Positions 1 through 6,651 of a stretch of 9,193 nt of DNA are shown here, in pieces. The first letter of the stretch is position 1; each line of letters starts with the position of its first letter. Source of the stretch: Chitinophagaceae bacterium (GTDB lineage Bacteria > Bacteroidota > Bacteroidia > Chitinophagales > Chitinophagaceae); contig CANJDY010000086.1 of NCBI GenBank assembly GCA_947472635.1, positions 1-9,193 of the forward strand. The letters are read 5' to 3'. The notes beneath the pieces were generated by a model. It saw only the letters and a list, made by a program, of their open reading frames with translations, ran no database searches and had not been told where the DNA came from. The translations under genes were made by a program, and so were the position numbers.

Positions 1-270
1 ATTATGCGTAGTTTTAATGAACGCTTTTTGGAGTTGTTAAAATCTATTGAAAGCATTGCCTTTCATAGGCTCGATGAACGATTGATAGCCTACTTGAAAG
101 AAAAAAAAAGGCTATCTGGTTCCAATGTGATCAAAGCATCGCATTACGTAATTGCAGATGAGCTAGCTACCTCTAGGGTAGTGGTTTCAAGGCTGCTAAA
201 GCATTTGGAAAATGATGGGAAGATTTTATTGTACCGAAATGAAATCAAATTGATGAAAGATTTTGCATAA
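1..270 (+). CDS. Crp/Fnr-family transcriptional regulator, C-terminal part (5' end outside window)
   Basis: This is the DNA-binding end of a Crp/Fnr (cyclic-nucleotide-binding fold) regulator. The frame is open from base 1, so the visible ATG at 4 is probably internal and the effector-binding N-terminal domain lies upstream of the window. What remains is the end of the long dimerisation helix (FLELLKSIESIAFHRLDERL), then a winged helix. Helix-turn-helix residues include HYVIADELATSRVVVSRLLKHLE, where the SR-VVVSR stretch is the recognition helix, and the protein ends in the short wing ILLYRNEIKLMKDFA. The gene ends in TAA immediately before a shared terminator and converges on the RNase G gene. 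Without the N-terminal domain the ligand cannot be told. Members of this family in Bacteroidota often sense redox or metabolic state, but nothing here shows which. Confidence 0.85.
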   Translation: MMRSFNERFLELLKSIESIAFHRLDERLIAYLKEKKRLSGSNVIKASHYVIADELATSRVVVSRLLKHLENDGKILLYRNEIKLMKDFA

Positions 271-302
271 AAAAAGCCCGAATCATTTCGGGCTTTTTTT
301 TA
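269..302. terminator. Bidirectional rho-independent terminator between convergent genes
   Basis: A 7-bp GC-rich stem GCCCGAA (276-282) and TTCGGGC (287-293) has a 4-base loop. It is flanked by an A-run on the left and eight Ts on the right, so it can terminate transcription on both strands. It lies directly after the stop of the Crp-type gene and just before the stop codon of the leftward RNase G gene, so it serves both. Confidence 0.92.
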
Positions 303-305
303 AAA

Positions 306-1853
306 CTATAATTTAATCTCTTCATCACTGTCGTCAAAAAAATGAAATTCTGTGAGGTGATAATTGGAGTTGGCAACCACTTTAATTTTTTGTTTGTATT
401 TCCAACACCATTTCCTTCGTTTGGAAATAAATCCACTGGTAAGAAAAGTAAACAGGATAGGATTTACCTGAATCGTTAATCCTTTATGCTTTTGCATAAT
501 CAGGTAACTTAGATTTTTCTCTATCTCATCTTCTAATATTAGCGTAGAAGAAATTTTTCCGGTTCCACTACAGCTAGGACAAATTTCAGAAGTATTGATA
601 TTCATTTCCGGCTTCATTCGTTGCCGGGTAATTTGCATTAATCCGAATTTACTGATGGCAAGTACTGCGTGTTTGGCCCTGTCTGTGCGCATAAATTGCT
701 CCATCGCATCTGCCAAGCGCTTTTTATTTTCCATTAATTTCATATCAATGAAATCAACTACAATAATACCACCTAAATCTCTCAACCGCAATTGCCTTGC
801 TATTTCTTCTGCAGCTTCTAAATTTGTTTCTAAGGCATTTTCTTCTTGATTATTGCTTACGCTTTTATAACCACTGTTTACATCAATTACATGCAGTGCT
901 TCTGTATGCTCAATAATCAAGTAGGCTCCACTAGGTAGATTTACTGTTTTTCCAAACGCAGCTTTTACCTGCTTGGTTATGCCAAAACTGTCAAATATGG
1001 GGGAGCTATTATTATAAAGGGCTACAATGTCTACCTTATCAGGGGAAATTCGTTGAATATAACTTTTTGTTTCTGCAAAAATATTTTTGTCGTTAACTAC
1101 AATCCTGTTAAAATCCTCATTGAGTAGGTCACGCAACATACTATTTGCTTTACCTTGCTCACTTAGTATTTTGGAAGGCGGAACGGCACCTTTAAGGTTT
1201 GCCTGGATTGTTTTCCAGGTTTGCAAAAGTCCCAATAGGTCTTCGTGAAGCTCAGCCGTATTTTTCCCCTCCGCAGCTGTGCGAACGATTACCCCAAAAT
1301 TTTTGGATCTTACCGCTTCAATTATTTTATGCAGTCTTTTTCTTTCGTCGCTGGAATGGATTTTTCTGGATACCGCTATAATATTGTTGAAAGGAGTAAT
1401 CACAACATATCTTCCGGGCAAAGATAGTTCGCAACTTAAACGGGGGCCTTTTGCGGCGATGGGTTCTTTTAATATTTGAACCAGTACATTTGGCCTTCCT
1501 GCCAAAACTTCTGCTATCTTTCCTGTTTTTACAATTTCAGGCTCCACTGGGAATTTGCCAAAATCAAGCCCTTTTTCAGAATGGTCATTAATAGCGATAT
1601 TGGTGAATTTCAGTATCGACTTAACATATGGACTCAGGTCGGTATAATGTAAAAAAGCATCTTTTTCAAACCCAATATCCACAAAGGCTGCATTCAAACC
1701 TGGGATCAGCTTTTTGACTTTTCCAAGATATAGGTCTCCCACAGCAAAGTTGGCATCAGCTTTTTCATTGTGCAACTCTACCAGCCTTTTATCTTCCAAC
1801 AGGGCTATTTCAACACCTTGCGGGGTAGTATTTATAATCAGTTCCTTTGTCAC
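306..1853 (-). CDS. rng: Ribonuclease E/G family endoribonuclease (RNase G-like)
   Basis: Endoribonuclease of the RNase E/G family, which cleaves single-stranded RNA and takes part in rRNA maturation and mRNA decay. It has 515 residues, the usual size of the compact Bacteroidota form with no RNase E-type scaffold tail. An S1-like RNA-binding domain lies at about residues 37-130 (GDLYLGKVKKLIPGLNAAFV). The metal-binding catalytic aspartates are visible as D324 (HVIDVNSG) and D367 (GGIIVVDFIDM). The zinc-link motif is CPSC at 425-428, followed by SGTGK. The start is GTG at 1853-1851; the next residues, TKELIINTTPQGVEIALLE, match the family N-terminus. No Shine-Dalgarno sequence is seen. A strong terminator lies upstream at 1959-1982, so the gene probably has its own promoter. 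A weak TACTTTAG box at 1911-1918 lacks a good -33 partner. Confidence 0.96.
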   Translation of the reverse strand: MTKELIINTTPQGVEIALLEDKRLVELHNEKADANFAVGDLYLGKVKKLIPGLNAAFVDIGFEKDAFLHYTDLSPYVKSILKFTNIAINDHSEKGLDFGKFPVEPEIVKTGKIAEVLAGRPNVLVQILKEPIAAKGPRLSCELSLPGRYVVITPFNNIIAVSRKIHSSDERKRLHKIIEAVRSKNFGVIVRTAAEGKNTAELHEDLLGLLQTWKTIQANLKGAVPPSKILSEQGKANSMLRDLLNEDFNRIVVNDKNIFAETKSYIQRISPDKVDIVALYNNSSPIFDSFGITKQVKAAFGKTVNLPSGAYLIIEHTEALHVIDVNSGYKSVSNNQEENALETNLEAAEEIARQLRLRDLGGIIVVDFIDMKLMENKKRLADAMEQFMRTDRAKHAVLAISKFGLMQITRQRMKPEMNINTSEICPSCSGTGKISSTLILEDEIEKNLSYLIMQKHKGLTIQVNPILFTFLTSGFISKRRKWCWKYKQKIKVVANSNYHLTEFHFFDDSDEEIKL

Positions 1854-1950
1854 TCAATTCACTTTTAATTAGAGACCAGTACAGCACGGAAGGGTAACGT
1901 ACAACAAGGCCTAAAGTATTATGTTTGATAACCTTTACTGCCTGTTGACT

Positions 1951-1984
1951 AAAAAGAGGTGCCGGCCTGAGGGAGCCGGCACTT
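1951..1984 (-). terminator. Rho-independent terminator after the small ribosomal-type gene
   Basis: A perfect 8-bp stem GTGCCGGC (1959-1966) and GCCGGCAC (1975-1982) has an 8-base loop. Read leftward it is followed by CTCTTTTTAG, a U-tract. It lies 17 bases beyond the stop of the 29-residue gene and 106 bases before the RNase G start, so it separates the HU/TPR/small-protein transcript from RNase G. Partial read-through remains possible. Confidence 0.85.
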
Positions 1985-1999
1985 ATTATAAAAAGAGAA

Positions 2000-2089
2000 T
2001 TATTTCTTCTTATGACGGTTCTTTCTTAAACGTTTTTTACGTTTGTGTGTTGCAATTTTATGACGTTTTCTTTTTTTACCACAAGGCAT
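2000..2089 (-). CDS. 29-residue basic ribosomal-type protein, AURKAIP1/COX24 (mS38/bS22-like) family
   Basis: A tiny ORF runs from ATG at 2089-2087 to TAA at 2002-2000. Its product begins MPCGKKRKRHKIATHKRKKR and continues LRKNRHKKK, so more than half of its residues are Lys or Arg. The pattern of KRKRHK followed by a TH-KRKKR-RKN-RHKKK segment is that of the COX24_C / AURKAIP1 domain. In mitochondria this is small-subunit protein mS38, and the mycobacterial counterpart is bS22, which sits near the decoding centre. Annotated Bacteroidota genomes carry very similar short proteins. A terminator directly follows. The gene may be co-transcribed with the TPR gene 77 bases upstream; no clear promoter was found for it alone. 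The family call rests on recognising the residue pattern. That it binds the ribosome is inference from the homologues. Confidence 0.85.
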   Translation of the reverse strand: MPCGKKRKRHKIATHKRKKRLRKNRHKKK

Positions 2090-2166
2090 ACCTAGTCTTT
2101 TTGTTGTTAATAAAAATTTTAAAAATATTGACTGATGTTAACTTGTTGGATAGAATTCCAATAAAT

Positions 2167-3024
2167 TTATCTCAGCTGCTTAATTCTTTCGTTTACTTCT
2201 TTTGTATAAACGGGGTTGTTAATCATCCGTTTACTAATCTCGTACCATTTTAAAGCATTGGGCTTATCTCCTTTCCCTGCATAAGCGTCAGCTAGCCAAG
2301 ATATTGCTTCTAAATTTCCCGGTTGATTTTTCAACACATTCAATAAGCGGTCGATAGCTTTATCATATTGCGTTGAAATTACACCCCCTATTCCCAGTAC
2401 TAGTTGAGCCTGCATATTCAGGGAATCTTTGCGAATAACCTGCAAAAGTTGTTGGATTCCCTTCATGGTTTCTTGGGGGTTCCCCGCCATACCCTTTCCA
2501 AATACATAACAACTTCCCAAACCTACTTGAAGGTTTGCATTGTTTGGATTCAGTGTAATAGCACGTTCAAATAGCTCAATTCCCTGCTCCGCTTTCCATC
2601 CTCTTTTAGCTGGGTCTGACTCATTTCTGAGGTCAGCTAACATCAATTGGGCAGCAAAGGTGAGGTTTTTTTCAGAATTTACCAACTTAGCTGACTGAGA
2701 AGTGTAAAAATTGTATAATTCATGTTGATGTACGGAGTCTTCCCAGAAGGTTGCCAGCTGGTTATAAACCTTAATTTGCTGTATCACAACATCGCCACGG
2801 GAGATACTATTTTCCAGTAAATTAACGTAGTTTAGTTGGGAAACCGTTAGTTTGGCCTTCGCAGATTGTATGTATTGCTTGATATCAAAAGCGGCTGTAG
2901 AAGAAGGTCTAGAGGCCCCACCCATAGCAGCGGGATCTTTTTTTGCAACAGTTTTGCCAAAAAATAACAGGGAAGCAATTATAAAAATGCCCCCCACCAA
3001 AAGAATCAGTTGCTGTTTTTTCAC
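2167..3024 (-). CDS. Membrane-anchored TPR-repeat protein of unknown function
   Basis: A 285-residue protein. One N-terminal hydrophobic segment (about residues 6-22, LILLVGGIFIIASLLFF) follows a short basic start, so it is an inner-membrane anchor or uncleaved signal with the bulk of the protein outside the cytoplasm. A low-complexity linker at about 30-45 is rich in Ala, Gly and Ser. Tetratricopeptide-type helical pairs then lie at about 147-180 (GIELFERAITLNPNNANLQVG), 202-235 and 237-270 (AISWLADAYAGKGDKPNALK). TPRs usually mediate protein-protein contacts; the partner is unknown. The start codon is GTG at 3024-3022, followed by KKQQLILL. A TACCTTTG box at 3042-3049 could supply its own promoter. 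It lies 36 bases downstream of HU on the same strand and may also be read from the HU promoter. Confidence 0.85.
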   Translation of the reverse strand: MKKQQLILLVGGIFIIASLLFFGKTVAKKDPAAMGGASRPSSTAAFDIKQYIQSAKAKLTVSQLNYVNLLENSISRGDVVIQQIKVYNQLATFWEDSVHQHELYNFYTSQSAKLVNSEKNLTFAAQLMLADLRNESDPAKRGWKAEQGIELFERAITLNPNNANLQVGLGSCYVFGKGMAGNPQETMKGIQQLLQVIRKDSLNMQAQLVLGIGGVISTQYDKAIDRLLNVLKNQPGNLEAISWLADAYAGKGDKPNALKWYEISKRMINNPVYTKEVNERIKQLR

Positions 3025-3041
3025 AAAAAATATTTGAGGCG

Positions 3042-3049
3042 CAAAGGTA
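3042..3049 (-). promoter_or_regulatory. Bacteroidota-type -7 box for the TPR gene
   Basis: The minus strand reads TACCTTTG, a full match to the Bacteroidota -7 consensus TAnnTTTG, followed by C. It ends 17 bases before the GTG start of the TPR gene. No TTG -33 element is seen at 19-21 bases upstream, so the promoter may be weak or used alongside read-through from HU. Confidence 0.45.
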
Positions 3050-3060
3050 AGCCTTTATGC

Positions 3061-3357
3061 CTAGACGTTTTCCGGTATTTTTTTGTTTTTCACTTCTTGC
3101 ACAAACTCTTTGGCTGGCTTAAAAGCTGGTGTATAGTGGGCAGGGATTTCTACAGCGATATTTTTCTTAATATTTCTACCAATTTTTGCAGCCCTTTTTT
3201 TGGTAATAAAGCTGCCAAATCCACGGATATAAATATTTTCACCAGCTATCAGGGATTGTTTTATTTCTTTAAACATTGTTTCCAATGTGAAAATTACATC
3301 CACCTTAGGGATGCCAGTTTTTTCTGAAATGGCTGAAATTAAGTCTGCTTTTCTCAT
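3061..3357 (-). CDS. HU/IHF-family nucleoid DNA-binding protein
   Basis: A 98-residue DNA-bending protein of the HU/IHF family, acting as a dimer on the nucleoid. The N-terminal helices (RKADLISAISEKTGIPKVDV, TLETMFKEIKQSL) form the dimer body. The hallmark turn GFGSF is at residues 46-50. The DNA-binding beta arm follows (about 53-76), with GRNIKK at 60-65 and the intercalating proline in IPAHY at 71-75. The family end FKPAKEF is at 79-85, and a short basic-acidic tail extends to residue 98. The start is ATG at 3357-3355. It is divergent from mutY and is the first gene of the leftward block. Sequence alone does not tell an HU homodimer from an IHF-like partner role. Confidence 0.95.
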   Translation of the reverse strand: MRKADLISAISEKTGIPKVDVIFTLETMFKEIKQSLIAGENIYIRGFGSFITKKRAAKIGRNIKKNIAVEIPAHYTPAFKPAKEFVQEVKNKKIPENV

Positions 3358-3386
3358 TGTAAATCGTTTTATTTTTTTTCTCTTAG

Positions 3387-3416
3387 CAAAATAATCAAAA
3401 GAATTGAGAAAAACAA
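3387..3416 (-). promoter_or_regulatory. Probable promoter for the HU gene (leftward block)
   Basis: On the minus strand TTG (3416-3414) is followed by a 19-base spacer and TTATTTTG (3394-3387). This fits the Bacteroidota sigma-A consensus TTG-N19-TAnnTTTG except for the second base of the -7 box. It would give a 5' leader of about 25 bases before the HU ATG. The position in the divergent gap supports it; transcription start data would decide. Confidence 0.5.
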
Positions 3417-3523
3417 CATTATTAATTGATTATCAGTTAGTAGTAAGCTTTTTTGACTCCAAAATATCCTTTATGTAGTTATTGGTAGCCTTAATCGGAC
3501 ATATTGTACGGGGAAAAACAAAA

Positions 3524-3554
3524 TTTCACCCAATCTGATTTTAACGGACATTTG
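3524..3554 (+). promoter_or_regulatory. Possible promoter for mutY
   Basis: GACATTTG at 3547-3554 matches TAnnTTTG except for its first base. TTT at 3524-3526 lies 20 bases upstream as an imperfect -33 element. The box ends only 7 bases before the mutY ATG, which would imply an almost leaderless mRNA. The match is weak, so this is tentative. Confidence 0.3.
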
Positions 3555-3561
3555 GGTAATA

Positions 3562-4638
3562 ATGACAACAATAGCCAGCCAAAAGTATTTTGTAAAAAAC
3601 CTTTTCAAGTGGAATAAGGAAGTTAATACTCGGGAAATGCCCTGGAAAGGAGAAAAAGACCCCTATAAAATTTGGCTCAGTGAAATTATTCTTCAGCAAA
3701 CAAGGGTTGCCCAAGGGCTAGGATATTATCACCGCTTTATAACTGCTTTTCCAACCATACAGCATTTGGCAAAGGCTCCCGAAGTAAAAGTATTCAAACT
3801 TTGGGAAGGCTTGGGCTATTACACCCGCTGTAAAAATCTGATTGCCACTGCAAAATACATTAGTGAAAATCTTAATGGTAAATTCCCCAATCAATATGAG
3901 GAAATATTGGCTTTGAAAGGAGTTGGTCCATATACAGCCGCTGCAATTGGGTCCTTTGCATATAAGCTGCCCTATGCAGTAGTTGATGGAAATGTTTTTA
4001 GGGTTTTAGCAAGGTATTTTGGTATTTCAACACCCATCGACAGTTTAGCCGGAAAACATTTTTTTGGTAAATTGGCTAGTGATTTACTTAATAAAAAGGA
4101 GCCGGGAGAATACAACCAGGCATTGATGGATTTCGGGGCGGTTGTATGTAAGCCACAACTGCCTTTGTGCAGTAGTTGCGGATTGAGTGGTCATTGCGGT
4201 GCTTTTTTGAATGGAACTGTACAGCAGTTACCAATTAAAGAGAAGTTCATTACAAAAAAAAATAGGTGGTTATACTACCTTCTAGTTGATTATAAGGGAG
4301 AAACTTATGTAAGAAAAAGAGGTGCCAATGATATTTGGGAAAATTTGTATGAATTTGTTTTGATTGAATCTACTGTTCCTATTGTATTAACTAACCTTAA
4401 GCCCCTTAGGGCGGTATTGGGTAAAAAAAAGTTTACAGTAGTACATATTTCACCTTTGTACAAGCAATTATTAACCCACCAAACTATCCATGGGCAGTTT
4501 ATCCGGATTTCAGTCAAAGAGCCCCTTGTAATAAAGGGATATAAAAAGGTTAGTAAAAAAGCCTTGGACAAACTGCCGTTTCCGAAATTCATCAGCAACT
4601 ATTTAACGGATAAAAATGTACCTTTAAGTCTGTTTTAG
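3562..4638 (+). CDS. mutY: A/G-specific adenine DNA glycosylase MutY
   Basis: Base-excision repair enzyme that removes adenine mispaired with 8-oxoguanine. It has 358 residues, normal for the family. The helix-hairpin-helix glycosylase core shows the catalytic glutamate E41 in LSEIILQQT, WEGLGYYTRCKNL at about 81-93, the hairpin LKGVGPYTAAAIGSFAY at about 118-134, and the catalytic aspartate D142 in VVDGNVFRVLAR. The iron-sulfur cluster ligands are C196, C203, C206 and C212, the exact C-X6-C-X2-C-X5-C spacing. The C-terminal Nudix-like domain that reads 8-oxoG starts at about residue 235 (RWLYYLLVDYKGETYVRKRG) and has the His-containing loop LTHQTIHG at about 304-311. The ATG at 3562 gives the expected N-terminus. 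It is the first gene of the rightward block, with ssb 38 bases downstream. Confidence 0.97.
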   Translation: MTTIASQKYFVKNLFKWNKEVNTREMPWKGEKDPYKIWLSEIILQQTRVAQGLGYYHRFITAFPTIQHLAKAPEVKVFKLWEGLGYYTRCKNLIATAKYISENLNGKFPNQYEEILALKGVGPYTAAAIGSFAYKLPYAVVDGNVFRVLARYFGISTPIDSLAGKHFFGKLASDLLNKKEPGEYNQALMDFGAVVCKPQLPLCSSCGLSGHCGAFLNGTVQQLPIKEKFITKKNRWLYYLLVDYKGETYVRKRGANDIWENLYEFVLIESTVPIVLTNLKPLRAVLGKKKFTVVHISPLYKQLLTHQTIHGQFIRISVKEPLVIKGYKKVSKKALDKLPFPKFISNYLTDKNVPLSLF

Positions 4639-4676
4639 GCATTGCAGCCAAATTCATTCAATTAGATTATAAATAT

Positions 4677-5102
4677 ATGAGGGGTGTTAACAAAGTAATG
4701 TTAATAGGCAATTTGGGTAAGGATCCAGATATGCAGTTTTTGGAGGGCAATATCGCCGTTGCCAAATTCTCACTAGCTACTACCGAAACTTTTAAGGACA
4801 GAAGCGGTAAACTTATTTCACAGACTGAATGGCATACCATCGTTTTGTGGCGGGGGTTGGCAGAACTTGCTCAAAAATATTTACACAAAGGCAGTCAAGT
4901 TTACATAGAGGGGCGTTTAAAGACCAGAAGCTGGGAAGATAAAGAAGGCAATAAAAAATTTGCAACAGAGATTGTAGGAGATAATTTGATTATGCTTGAT
5001 AAAAGAACTGATGGATCTGTCGTTGCTGGACCATCAGAAGGGCTAGAGGATTTGGGAGATATTCCTACAGATGAAGATGGCGCTGAAAGGTTACCTTTTT
5101 AA
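4677..5102 (+). CDS. ssb: Single-stranded DNA-binding protein
   Basis: SSB protects single-stranded DNA during replication, repair and recombination, and recruits partner proteins through its C-terminal tip. It has 141 residues. The OB-fold spans about residues 3-107, with MRGVNKVMLIGNLGKDPDMQ at the start, FSLATTETFKD and TEWHTIVLW in the middle, and aromatic DNA-stacking residues W52, W59 and W86. A short acidic linker leads to a tail ending DEDGAERLPF. The tip keeps LPF, but Glu-Arg stands where most SSBs have Asp-Asp. The ATG at 4677 starts the family N-terminus. It lies between mutY and gldE on the same strand and is probably co-transcribed with at least mutY. Confidence 0.96.
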   Translation: MRGVNKVMLIGNLGKDPDMQFLEGNIAVAKFSLATTETFKDRSGKLISQTEWHTIVLWRGLAELAQKYLHKGSQVYIEGRLKTRSWEDKEGNKKFATEIVGDNLIMLDKRTDGSVVAGPSEGLEDLGDIPTDEDGAERLPF

Positions 5103-5175
5103 TTAAAAAATACAACCAGTGTATGCTTCAAAAAGTATGCAACGGTGTAGTAAAAATATTATTAACTAAAACAGA

Positions 5176-5183
5176 TAGTTTTG
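5176..5183 (+). promoter_or_regulatory. Bacteroidota-type -7 box before gldE
   Basis: TAGTTTTG fully matches TAnnTTTG and ends 15 bases before the ATG at 5199. No TTG -33 element is visible 19-21 bases upstream. The box overlaps the alternative TTG start at 5181, which favours the ATG at 5199 as the true gldE start. Confidence 0.4.
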
Positions 5184-5198
5184 GATTACCATTCGGTT

Positions 5199-6533
5199 AT
5201 GGATAGTGCCGTTTTTTTGCACTTCTCACTACTTTCAATAACTCCTGCTGCTTCAGCAGTACTTATTTTTTTAGCTGTAGTATTGTTTATCATTTCTTTT
5301 TTAGTCGCGGGTTCTGAGGTTGCTTTTTTTTCGCTAACCTATAAGGATATCAATTTGCTTAAGACTAAGCAGCAGCCAGCTTTCAGGCGTATCGTAACCT
5401 TACTGGATCAGCCCAAAACTTTATTGGGAGCGTTGCTAATCACAAACAGTTTGGTGAATATCGGGATTATTTTAATTTCGAATATACTGATGGATGGTTT
5501 ATTGGATGCTTTTCAACTAGGCTTTTGGATCAATTTTTTGATTAAGGTTTTTTCTGTTACTTTTTTGCTTGTTCTTTTTGGGGAGGTTTTGCCTAAGGTT
5601 TGGGCTACCCATCATAAAGTTTGGTTTGCTTCTACTGCTTCATTACTTATTGAAATTTTCAATAGCCTTTTTTATCGGTTGAGTAAAAGGTTGGTAGGCT
5701 TTAGCGATGGCATTGAAGAGAAATTTTCTCCGCACAATTCTTCTATGTTGGATAGCAGCCAGCTAGACTATGCGATTGATTTGTTGCCGGATAATGAGGC
5801 CACTATGGAAGAAAAACAAATTTTAAAAGGAATTCGGAAATTCAGCGATACTACCGTTAAGCAGATTATGCGGACAAGGTTAGATGTGAGTGGGATTGAA
5901 TATGGCAGTACGTTTGAAGAGGTAATTAAAAAAGTGGAGGAACTCCATTACTCCCGATTGCCGGTTTATAATGGCAATTTGGATGAGATGAAGGGGATGT
6001 TGCATACAAAGGATTTGCTGCCGCACGTGAATGCCAGCAAGGTCGAAAACTATGATTGGCACAGTTTGATGCGCCCTTCATTTTTTGTGCATGAGCAAAA
6101 GCAGATAGAAGATCTTTTGCAAGAATTTAGGAATCGGCGGATACACTTTGCCGTAGTAGTGGACGAATTTGGAGGTACTTCCGGAATTGTAACGTTGGAA
6201 GATATTATGGAGGAAATCATTGGGGATATCCAGGACGAATTTGATGATGAAGAAAATGCTAACAAAAAAATTGATGACTATACTTATATTTTTGAGGGTA
6301 AAACCATGATTAACGATGTGTGTAAGGCAATGACCTTGCCTGGAGATATTTTTGAAAAAGTGAGGGGAGATAGTGATTCCCTGGCGGGCCTTGTGTTGGA
6401 GATAGCTGGTGAGTTTCCCCAGGTTGACGAAGCCGTAGTAAGTGGCGATTTCACTTTTATTACACTAGCAATCAATAAAAATAGAATCGACAGAGTGAAG
6501 GTGGTGATAAGAAAAAATCCGGAATCCAATTAG
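5199..6533 (+). CDS. gldE: GldE, gliding motility-associated CNNM/CBS-domain membrane protein
   Basis: Inner-membrane protein of the CNNM-CBS-CorC_HlyC family, the family of HlyC/CorC and CNNM magnesium transport proteins. Its place directly before gldD identifies it as GldE. With the ATG at 5199 it has 444 residues. The transmembrane CNNM (DUF21) part covers about residues 15-190, with helices at about 17-37, 75-98, 107-127 and 142-160 and the signatures SEVAFF (39-44) and GEVLPK (128-133). The CBS pair lies at about 218-345, starting VKQIMRTRLDV and including VVDEFGGTSGIVTLEDIMEE (about 320-339). The C-terminal CorC_HlyC domain is at about 358-438. A TTG start at 5181 would add six residues but lies in a likely promoter box. 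In Flavobacterium the gldE-gldD pair is linked to gliding. Ion transport by GldE is inferred from the family. Confidence 0.93.
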   Translation: MDSAVFLHFSLLSITPAASAVLIFLAVVLFIISFLVAGSEVAFFSLTYKDINLLKTKQQPAFRRIVTLLDQPKTLLGALLITNSLVNIGIILISNILMDGLLDAFQLGFWINFLIKVFSVTFLLVLFGEVLPKVWATHHKVWFASTASLLIEIFNSLFYRLSKRLVGFSDGIEEKFSPHNSSMLDSSQLDYAIDLLPDNEATMEEKQILKGIRKFSDTTVKQIMRTRLDVSGIEYGSTFEEVIKKVEELHYSRLPVYNGNLDEMKGMLHTKDLLPHVNASKVENYDWHSLMRPSFFVHEQKQIEDLLQEFRNRRIHFAVVVDEFGGTSGIVTLEDIMEEIIGDIQDEFDDEENANKKIDDYTYIFEGKTMINDVCKAMTLPGDIFEKVRGDSDSLAGLVLEIAGEFPQVDEAVVSGDFTFITLAINKNRIDRVKVVIRKNPESN

Positions 6534-6640
6534 ATGTTGCTTTTACAAGGGCTTCAATAGCTGAACCAGGTAATTGAATTTTCAAACGGTAAGGATTACT
6601 TGCTTTGATATTGGTCGCATCATTTCACCTTTTAAATTTC

Positions 6641-6645
6641 AGGAG
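6641..6645 (+). promoter_or_regulatory. Shine-Dalgarno-like AGGAG before gldD
   Basis: AGGAG lies 6 bases before the ATG at 6652, a normal SD spacing. None of the other genes here shows such a site, in keeping with the known weak use of SD sequences in Bacteroidota. It helps fix the gldD start, though a chance match is possible. Confidence 0.5.
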
Positions 6646-6651
6646 ACGGTC

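Noticed and set aside
245..436. Short minus-strand frame crossing the terminator
   Set aside because: It overlaps the end of RNase G in another frame and the Crp terminator, and has no recognisable features.
1921..2253. A 110-residue open frame on the plus strand
   Set aside because: It runs antisense across the terminator, the 29-residue basic gene and the end of the TPR gene. Its composition is rich in Phe, Tyr and Leu, as expected for the shadow of Lys/Arg-rich coding on the other strand.
3010..3327. A 105-residue open frame on the plus strand
   Set aside because: It is antisense to the HU gene and has a Phe/Cys-rich composition typical of a shadow. HU has all its family motifs.
6600..6607. 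TTGCTTTG as a -7 box for gldD
   Set aside because: The second base of the consensus is missing and the nearest TTG is 23 bases upstream, outside the usual spacing.
6574..6651. TTG-started 26-residue extension of gldD
   Set aside because: It would place polar sequence before a clean lipoprotein signal peptide. The ATG at 6652 has a proper SD site and a lipobox at the right distance.
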